Source: Herbiconiux sp. VKM Ac-1786 (GTDB lineage Bacteria > Actinomycetota > Actinomycetes > Actinomycetales > Microbacteriaceae). From it: a DNA stretch of 64,000 nt. This document shows, in pieces, positions 58,850 to 64,000 of the stretch (its first letter is position 1; each line of letters starts with the position of its first letter). The translations under genes and the position numbers were made by a program. The stretch covers positions 1,846,513 to 1,910,512 of the forward strand of contig NZ_JADKSG010000001.1 in the NCBI RefSeq assembly GCF_015350805.1, given 5' to 3'. A model generated the notes under the pieces. It ran no database searches, had not been told where the DNA came from, and worked only from the letters and a program-made list of their open reading frames with translations.

Positions 58850-61110
58850 GCACCTCGACCTCCACTCCCACCCCGCGCTCGAAGCGGCGCACGCGCCTCG
58901 CCCTGATCGTGCTCGCGGCCGTCGCGGTGGCGCTCACCCCGCTCGCGGTCAACGGACTGTTCGCGGGAGCCCTCTCGAACGCCGACACGAACCTCACGCA
59001 GGTGCCGGCCGCGATCGTGAACAACGACAAGCTGGTCACGACCACCGCCGCCGACGGCACCCAGTCGGTGAACTTCGCCGGGCGCGGGCTCGTCACCGAG
59101 CTCACCGGGCCGGGCGAGAGCGGCTTCGGCTGGGAGCTGACCAACTCGGAGCAGGCGGAGGAGGGGCTGAAGGACGGCACCTACTACGCGGTGCTGACGA
59201 TCCCCGAGGACTTCTCGGCCACGCTGAACACCCTCGCGACGCCCGACCCGAAGTCCGGGCTGATCGACATCCAGACCGACGACGCGCACGGGTACCTCTC
59301 GGGCATCCTCGCCTCGACCGTCGCGTCGGCGGTGCAGGCCGGCTTCGGCCAGACCGTCACGGCGCAGGTCGTGAACGGCGTCTACACGAGCTTCGGCACG
59401 CTGGGCACGAGCCTCTCCGACGCCGCCTCCGGCGCCTCCCAGCTCGGCACGGGCGCCGACGGCCTCGCCACCGGCGCCACCCAGCTCGCCGACGGCCTGA
59501 ACACGATCTCCACGGGTGCGGCGGCGGCGGTGCCCGGTGCGTCCCAGCTCGCGGACGGCCTGACGGAGCTCTCCGCGGGTGCGTCGTCGACCTCGACCGG
59601 AGCGGCCGCGCTGGCTGCCGGACTGCCGCAGCTGAGCTCGGGCGTGACCGCGTCGGCCGCGGGTGCGGCCCAGGTCGCGGGCGGTGTGGGCGGACTGGCT
59701 TCGGGCGCGGCGGAGTTCTCGACCGGCGTCGACACCTACACCGGGGCGGTCGACCAGTTCGCCGGTGGCGTGGGCCAGCTGGGTCCGGCCTCCGACGGGA
59801 TCCGGCAGCTCATCGCCGGCATCCCCGCGTACACCGACGGCGTCTCCCAGTCGGCCGTCGGTGCCCAGGCGCTCTCGGACGCCATCGCGGCCGACCCGAC
59901 CGCCCCTGACGAGCTCAAGGCCGCCGCAGCCCAGCTCGCCTCGGGCCTCGGCACACTCTCCGAGAACGGCACGCTGCTCGCGGGCGGCGCGGCGCAGCTC
60001 GCTCCCGTGCCCGACGCCCTCGACGCGCTCGTCGACGCGGGCCCGCAGCTCACGGCCGGCAGCCAGCCCCTGCGCGACGGCGCGAAGCAGCTCTCGGACG
60101 GACTGGGCCAGGTCGCGCCCGGCGCCGCCCAGGTGAGCGGGGGTCTCGCCACCATCGCGCCGAACCTCGCCACGGTGTCGGACGGGGTGGTCGAGCTCTC
60201 TGGCGGCCTCGGAAGCCTCGCGAGTGGGCTGGCGCAGACGGCGCCGGGAGCCGGCGCGCTGGCCACCGGGGTCGAGCAGCTGTCGGACGGGGTCGCGCAG
60301 ACCGTGCCCGGGGCCGAGCAGCTCGCCAGCGGGGCGACGCAGCTGGGCGACGGGGCCGAGGAGCTGTCGAGCGGGCTGTCCACCGGCGCCGACCAGTTGA
60401 ACGCGCAGGCGCCGAGCGACTCGGAGGCGGCCGCGAAGGTCGCCGCGACGCCCGTGGACGTCGACGTGTCGACCGCGAACCAGGTCAACAGCATCGGGCA
60501 GGTCGTGTCGACCATCCTGCTGCCGACCGCCCTGTGGATCGGAGCGCTCGCCCTGTTCCTCTGGCTGCGGCCGTTCTCGCGGCAGGTGCTGGCCTCGTCG
60601 GTGCCGACCGGGCGCCTGACCCGCCGCACCTTCTCCATCGCCGGTGGCCTCGCCGCCGCCCAGACGCTGATCGTGGTGCTGTTCATCCACATCGCCCTCG
60701 GTGTCGAGTGGGCGTCGTTCCCGGCCACCCTCGGGTTCTCGCTCCTGGTCGCGCTCGCCTTCACGGCCTTCCACCAGCTGCTGAGCACCGCCTTCGGCCG
60801 TATCGGCTCGGTGATCTCGCTCGTGCTGCTGGCCCTGCAGCTGGCATCGACGGGCGGGCTGTACCCGGTCGAGATCCTCTCGGCGCCGTTCCAGGCGATC
60901 AGCGCGGTCACGCCGCTGAGCTACGCGGTGGCGGGCATCCAGGCGATCCTCACCGGGGGCTCGGCGGGCACCGTGCTCTCGGCCGCGGTGGTCATGGTCG
61001 TGATGCTGCTGCTCAGCCTCGCGCTCTCGCAGGCGGCCCTCGCCCGGCGCCGGCGACCCGACACGATCGGCTGGACCGTGCCGCAGCGCGCCCGGCCGGC
61101 CACCGCGTAG
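58846..61110 (+). CDS. YhgE/Pip family membrane protein with a long repetitive stalk
   Basis: 754 aa. One N-terminal transmembrane segment (residues about 18-40) with LTPLAVNGLFAGALSNADTN as in YhgE/Pip proteins, a globular region with VPAAIVNNDKLV and GWELTNSEQAEEGLKDGTYY, then a stalk of about 330 residues (190-520) built from short imperfect repeats of the form GAxQLxxGLxxLxxG. The C-terminus has five transmembrane segments resembling ABC-2 permeases (ILLPTALWIGALALFLWL, LLSTAFGRIGSVISLVLLAL, LYPVEILSAPFQAISAVTP). Family members include the phage-infection protein Pip and EsaA of type VII secretion. Translation is coupled to the MMPL gene, so the two probably form one envelope complex. Confidence 0.9.
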   Translation: MSTSTSTPTPRSKRRTRLALIVLAAVAVALTPLAVNGLFAGALSNADTNLTQVPAAIVNNDKLVTTTAADGTQSVNFAGRGLVTELTGPGESGFGWELTNSEQAEEGLKDGTYYAVLTIPEDFSATLNTLATPDPKSGLIDIQTDDAHGYLSGILASTVASAVQAGFGQTVTAQVVNGVYTSFGTLGTSLSDAASGASQLGTGADGLATGATQLADGLNTISTGAAAAVPGASQLADGLTELSAGASSTSTGAAALAAGLPQLSSGVTASAAGAAQVAGGVGGLASGAAEFSTGVDTYTGAVDQFAGGVGQLGPASDGIRQLIAGIPAYTDGVSQSAVGAQALSDAIAADPTAPDELKAAAAQLASGLGTLSENGTLLAGGAAQLAPVPDALDALVDAGPQLTAGSQPLRDGAKQLSDGLGQVAPGAAQVSGGLATIAPNLATVSDGVVELSGGLGSLASGLAQTAPGAGALATGVEQLSDGVAQTVPGAEQLASGATQLGDGAEELSSGLSTGADQLNAQAPSDSEAAAKVAATPVDVDVSTANQVNSIGQVVSTILLPTALWIGALALFLWLRPFSRQVLASSVPTGRLTRRTFSIAGGLAAAQTLIVVLFIHIALGVEWASFPATLGFSLLVALAFTAFHQLLSTAFGRIGSVISLVLLALQLASTGGLYPVEILSAPFQAISAVTPLSYAVAGIQAILTGGSAGTVLSAAVVMVVMLLLSLALSQAALARRRRPDTIGWTVPQRARPATA

Positions 61111-61124
61111 CGCCGGCTCGCGCA

Positions 61125-61166
61125 TCCGCCCGCCCTGCCCCCACCCCGGGGAGCGGGACGGGCGGA
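61125..61166 (+). terminator. Terminator after the YhgE/Pip gene
   Basis: TCCGCCCG (61125-61132) pairs with CGGGCGGA (61159-61166), with a GC-rich partly paired interior, 15 nt after the stop. Confidence 0.55.
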
Positions 61167-61186
61167 CCGCCGCGCCGCACCGCGCG

Positions 61187-61192
61187 TAGCAT
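61187..61192 (+). promoter_or_regulatory. -10 box TAGCAT of the CynX-type gene
   Basis: TAGCAT is 7 nt before the ATG at 61200; leaderless start predicted. Confidence 0.4.
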
Positions 61193-61199
61193 TGAGCGG

Positions 61200-62444
61200 A
61201 TGACCCGTTCAGCGCGCTCCGGCTTCCCGTGGCTGCTCGTCACCGGGATCGTCGCGATCGGGTTCATCCTGCGCGGGCCGATCGTGGCCGTCGCGCCGAT
61301 CACCCCCGAGATCAGCGGCGACCTCGCGCTGAACGCGGCCCAGGCCGGGCTGCTGACCAGCCTGCCGGTGCTCTGCTTCGCGCTCGTCACGCCGTTCGCC
61401 TCGATCTTCATCGGCCGGGCGGGGGCGAACCTGGCGACCACCGTGGCCATCCTCGGCGTCGGTATCGGCTCGATCGTGCGCTCGGCGGGCGGGGCCGAGG
61501 CCACGTTCACGGGCACGATCATCATGGGTGCCTTCATCACGATCGGCAACGTGGTGATCCCGGTGATCATCCGCCGCGACGTGCCGACCGCGCGCGTGGG
61601 CATCGTCACCGGTGCGTACACCTCGGCCATGAACGTCAGCTCGATGATCACCTCGCTCGCCACCGTGCCGCTCTCGGCGGCCTTCGGCTGGCGGGGCGCC
61701 CTGCTCGCCTGGACCGGTTTCGTCGTCATCGCCGCCGTGTTCTGGCTGGTCGCCGTAGGGCCCCGGGCGGCCGTGAAGTGGGGGCCGCTGAAGCCCGCGG
61801 TCGAGACCGGCGCCGTCGACACGGTCGCGGTCGACACCCGGGGCATCCCGGTGGCGCCGGCCGAGCCGCGCACCTGGCGCAACCTCTCGGCGGTGCTGCT
61901 CGCACTGGCCTTCGCCGGGCAGGCGTTCTCGTACTACGGGCTGACGGCGTGGTTCCCGAGCATCCTGCAGCAGGAGGTCGGATACTCGGCCGCCGCCGCA
62001 GGCACCAGTTCCTCCATCTTCCAGATCGCGGCCGTGGTGGGGGCCCTCGGCGTGCCCCTGCTCGCCCAGCGGCTGGGCATCCCGCGCACGTTCATCGGGG
62101 TGGCGGTGCTCTGGGTGACGTTCCCGCTCGGGCTGATGCTGGCCCCCGAGGCGTGGCTCGCCTGGGGCTTCCTCGGCGGCGTCGCGCAGGGCGGCGGCAT
62201 CACGATCGTGTTCATGCTCGTCGTGCAGCTCTCGCTGACCGGCACGCACGCGCGTCGGCTCTCGGCGATGGTGCAGGGCGTCGGCTACGCGCTCGGCGCG
62301 ACGGCGCCGGCCCTCGTCGGAGCGGTGCACGACGCGACGGGCGCCTGGACGTTGCCGATCGCGGTCGTGCTGGGCGCCACCCTCGTGTTCGCGGTCGCCG
62401 GCCTGCTCGGGGCCCTGCGGGCGACGGGTCCGCGGCGACGCTGA
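61200..62444 (+). CDS. MFS transporter of the CynX/NimT type
   Basis: 414 aa with 12 transmembrane segments. It opens FPWLLVTGIVAIGFILRGPI with VAPITPEISGDLALNAAQAG, the characteristic first helix-loop of the CynX/NimT group, and has SIVRSAGGAEATFTGTIIMG, VIPVIIRRDVPTARVGIVTG and YYGLTAWFPSILQQEVGYSA. The central cytoplasmic loop is near residues 185-220. Members transport cyanate or nitroimidazole-type small molecules, or are uncharacterised. The ATG at 61200 is selected by the TAGCAT box 7 nt upstream; much longer upstream readings run through the preceding gene. Substrate unknown. Confidence 0.88.
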   Translation: MTRSARSGFPWLLVTGIVAIGFILRGPIVAVAPITPEISGDLALNAAQAGLLTSLPVLCFALVTPFASIFIGRAGANLATTVAILGVGIGSIVRSAGGAEATFTGTIIMGAFITIGNVVIPVIIRRDVPTARVGIVTGAYTSAMNVSSMITSLATVPLSAAFGWRGALLAWTGFVVIAAVFWLVAVGPRAAVKWGPLKPAVETGAVDTVAVDTRGIPVAPAEPRTWRNLSAVLLALAFAGQAFSYYGLTAWFPSILQQEVGYSAAAAGTSSSIFQIAAVVGALGVPLLAQRLGIPRTFIGVAVLWVTFPLGLMLAPEAWLAWGFLGGVAQGGGITIVFMLVVQLSLTGTHARRLSAMVQGVGYALGATAPALVGAVHDATGAWTLPIAVVLGATLVFAVAGLLGALRATGPRRR

Positions 62445-62450
62445 CGGGGG

Positions 62451-62480
62451 CGGCGACGGGCTGCGCGGCGACGGGCTGCG
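62451..62480. repeat. Two tandem copies of a 15-bp unit
   Basis: CGGCGACGGGCTGCG occurs at 62451-62465 and again at 62466-62480, between the MFS stop and the promoter of the next gene. Confidence 0.85.
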
Positions 62481-62505
62481 CGATCCAGGGCGACGGATGC
62501 GCGCC

Positions 62506-62511
62506 TAGGCT
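62506..62511 (+). promoter_or_regulatory. -10 box TAGGCT of the LLM oxidoreductase gene
   Basis: TAGGCT lies exactly 6 nt before the GTG at 62518 and supports that GTG as a leaderless start. Confidence 0.5.
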
Positions 62512-62517
62512 GGTTCC

Positions 62518-63441
62518 GTGGACTTCAGAATCTTCACCGAACCGCAGCAGGGTGCGAGCTACGACGAGCTGCTCGCCGTCGCGAAGGCGACGGAGGAGCT
62601 CGGCTTCGACGCGTTCTTCCGCTCCGACCACTACCTCCGGATGGGCGACGGCGACCCCGGCTACGGGCCGACCGATGCGTGGACGACGCTGGCCGGGCTC
62701 GCCCGCGAGACCAGCCGCATCCGGCTCGGCACGATGGTGTCGAGCGTCACGTACCGGTACCCGGGCATCCTCGCGATCCAGGTCGCGCAGGTCGACGCGA
62801 TGTCGGGCGGGCGCGCCGAGCTGGGGCTCGGCACCGGATGGTTCGAGCAGGAGCACCGGGCGTACGGCATCCCGTTCCCGCCGAAGCGGTTCGACCTGCT
62901 CGAGGAGCAGCTCGAGATCGTGACCGGGCTCTGGTCGACGCCGGCCGGTTCCACCTACTCCTTCGACGGTGCTCACTACACGCTCGAGGACTCGCCGGCG
63001 CTGCCGAAGCCCGTGCAGTCGCCGGTGCCCGTGATCGTCGGCGGCAAGGGCGCGAAGCGCACGCCGCTGCTCGCGGCCCGGTTCGCGACCGAGTTCAACA
63101 TCCCGTTCCCCGACCCGGGCACGACGCCCGGGCTGATCGCGGGCGTGCGGTCGGCCTGCGAATCGGTCGGGCGCGACCCCGACTCGCTCACGTACTCGGC
63201 GGCGCTCGTGGTGGCGACGGGGTCGTCGGAGGCGTCGTTCCAGGCGCGGGCCGCGGCGATCGGGCGCGAGCCGGCCGAGCTGCGGACGAACGGGCTGGCC
63301 GGGTCGGCCGCCGAGGTCGTCGACACGCTCGGCGCGCTTCGCGAGGAGGGGGTGACCCGGGTGTACCTGCAGGTTCTCGACCTGGGCGACCTCGACCACC
63401 TCGACTTCATCGCGCGGGAGATCGTGCCGCAGCTGGGCTGA
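62518..63441 (+). CDS. LLM class (luciferase-like) F420-dependent oxidoreductase
   Basis: 307 aa, TIM-barrel luciferase-like monooxygenase family. Seen: DFRIFTEPQQGASYDELLAV, LGFDAFFRSDHYLRMGDGDP, RIRLGTMVSSVTYRYPGILA (the non-proline cis-peptide strand), MSGGRAELGLGTGWFEQEHR near residue 100, and VPVIVGGKGAKRTPLLAARF near 178, which are typical of the actinobacterial F420-dependent subgroup. It transfers hydride or oxygen to an unknown substrate using F420 or FMN. The gene is monocistronic, with a GTG start at a leaderless promoter. Confidence 0.9.
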   Translation: MDFRIFTEPQQGASYDELLAVAKATEELGFDAFFRSDHYLRMGDGDPGYGPTDAWTTLAGLARETSRIRLGTMVSSVTYRYPGILAIQVAQVDAMSGGRAELGLGTGWFEQEHRAYGIPFPPKRFDLLEEQLEIVTGLWSTPAGSTYSFDGAHYTLEDSPALPKPVQSPVPVIVGGKGAKRTPLLAARFATEFNIPFPDPGTTPGLIAGVRSACESVGRDPDSLTYSAALVVATGSSEASFQARAAAIGREPAELRTNGLAGSAAEVVDTLGALREEGVTRVYLQVLDLGDLDHLDFIAREIVPQLG

Positions 63442-63469
63442 GCCGCCTCGATCGGCTCGGCCCCGCAGT

Positions 63470-63486
63470 CCGCGCTCGGTGCGCGG
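63470..63486. terminator. Short hairpin between convergent LLM and thioesterase genes
   Basis: CCGCGC (63470-63475) and GCGCGG (63481-63486) form a 6-bp stem with a TCGGT loop in the 46-bp gap. Confidence 0.5.
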
Positions 63487-63487
63487 G

Positions 63488-63976
63488 TCAGACCGGGAGC
63501 GCCTCGAGGGAGTCGCGGAGCCGGGTGAGCTCGGCGGCGTGCTCCGCGAGCCGGCGGTCCTCGTCGGAGCGCGCCGGAAGCGCCTCGACCGCCCGGGCCC
63601 GCCCGTCGGGGCCGAGGTCGACGAAGATCGTCATGCAGTGCGTCGTCAGCCGCAGCTCCTGCGGCGTGCGCGGCGACGCCGCCCGCACGTGCACCGCGAT
63701 GTGCAGGCTCCGCCCGCCCGTGCGGATCAGCCGCGCCTCCACCTCCACGAGGTCCCCGATCCGGATCGGGCTGAAGAAGTGGATCCCGCCCGAGTACACC
63801 GCCACCGCCTGCTCCGACGTCCAGGAGGCGGCGCAGGCGTAGGCCGCCTCGTCGATCCAGCGCAGCACCGTTCCGCCGTGGGCGTTGCCGCCGAAGTTCG
63901 CGTCCTGCGGCGCGGCGAGGAAGCGGAAGACCGTGCGCGGGGTCGTTCCCTCGGCGGTGAACCGCTGGGCGAGCAT
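63488..63976 (-). CDS. Acyl-CoA thioesterase, hotdog fold (YciA/ACOT type)
   Basis: 162 aa from the ATG at 63976; the frame stays open to the right window edge, so the true start could lie further out. The hotdog domain is recognised by VFRFLAAPQDANFGGNAHGG then TVLRWIDEAAYACAASW, where the N/D-x-x-G-x-x-HGG helix start is the acyl-CoA thioesterase active-site region, and by SGGIHFFSPIRIGDLVEVEA. The C-terminal 40 residues form a charged helix. It hydrolyses acyl-CoA to free acid and CoA; chain length is unknown. It converges on the LLM oxidoreductase gene. Confidence 0.87.
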   Translation of the reverse strand: MLAQRFTAEGTTPRTVFRFLAAPQDANFGGNAHGGTVLRWIDEAAYACAASWTSEQAVAVYSGGIHFFSPIRIGDLVEVEARLIRTGGRSLHIAVHVRAASPRTPQELRLTTHCMTIFVDLGPDGRARAVEALPARSDEDRRLAEHAAELTRLRDSLEALPV

Positions 63977-64000
63977 CGCGTCGCGGATGGCCCGGCGCGG

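Overview
The window is a high-GC Gram-positive (actinobacterial) chromosome segment. The best fit is the Microbacteriaceae: C/G-ending codons throughout, cell-wall-binding type 2 repeats, a DUF7882-type protein, a DUF222/HNH endonuclease remnant, Ku/LigD end joining, a Tat-exported phosphoesterase, and many genes whose -10 box sits 6-7 nt before the start codon (leaderless transcripts). I see no rRNA, tRNA, CRISPR array, insertion sequence or prophage. The genus is not determinable by eye.

Layout. 1-8.7 kb: a KimA-like potassium importer (cut by the left edge), a tiny acidic protein, a secreted beta-propeller/cell-wall-binding protein, the divergent NHEJ pair ligD/ku, and glyS. 8.7-18.5 kb: a Tat-exported phospholipase C-like phosphoesterase, a TipA-type MerR regulator with its own 19-bp-spacer promoter, a coupled GNAT / endonuclease-phosphatase / DUF2238 / drug-efflux MFS / TetR cluster with a palindromic operator, a HhH-GPD glycosylase-like protein, and the divergent yczE / MocR pair. 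18.5-27.2 kb: a galactoside operon (GH42 beta-galactosidase, two CUT1 permeases, binding protein, GH36 alpha-galactosidase) divergent from a LacI regulator, with LacI-type operators on a canonical promoter; the transporter ATPase is not encoded here. 27.2-35 kb: TetR + MMPL exporter, hotdog thioesterase, a second secreted propeller, Dps, an AI-2E family membrane protein, a DUF7882 protein and a lipoprotein. 35-45 kb: KdpD/KdpE without kdpFABC, a membrane protein, mtnN-corA, a large RND transporter, and a ROK regulator. 45-51.4 kb: a CUT2 sugar system split into two divergent arms (binding protein, Gfo/Idh dehydrogenase, isomerase on minus; ATPase, permease on plus). 51.4-55 kb: a decayed DUF222/HNH gene, DUF1304 protein, NAD-dependent epimerase, and an amino acid permease. 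55-61 kb: a TetR regulator with two tandem operators in front of an MMPL transporter that carries a C-terminal, apparently inactive ABC-ATPase-like domain, translationally coupled to a YhgE/Pip stalk protein. 61-64 kb: a CynX-type MFS, an LLM flavin oxidoreductase and an acyl-CoA thioesterase.

The most unusual item is the 55.1-61.1 kb operon: MMPL fused to a degenerate nucleotide-binding domain plus a YhgE/Pip partner. The first MMPL locus (27.9-30.4 kb) has a similar stalk-like repeat built into its own extracytoplasmic loop. Other points are the density of leaderless promoters, the KimA-like importer with no room for a leader riboswitch, the orphan KdpDE pair, and several legible promoter/operator structures.
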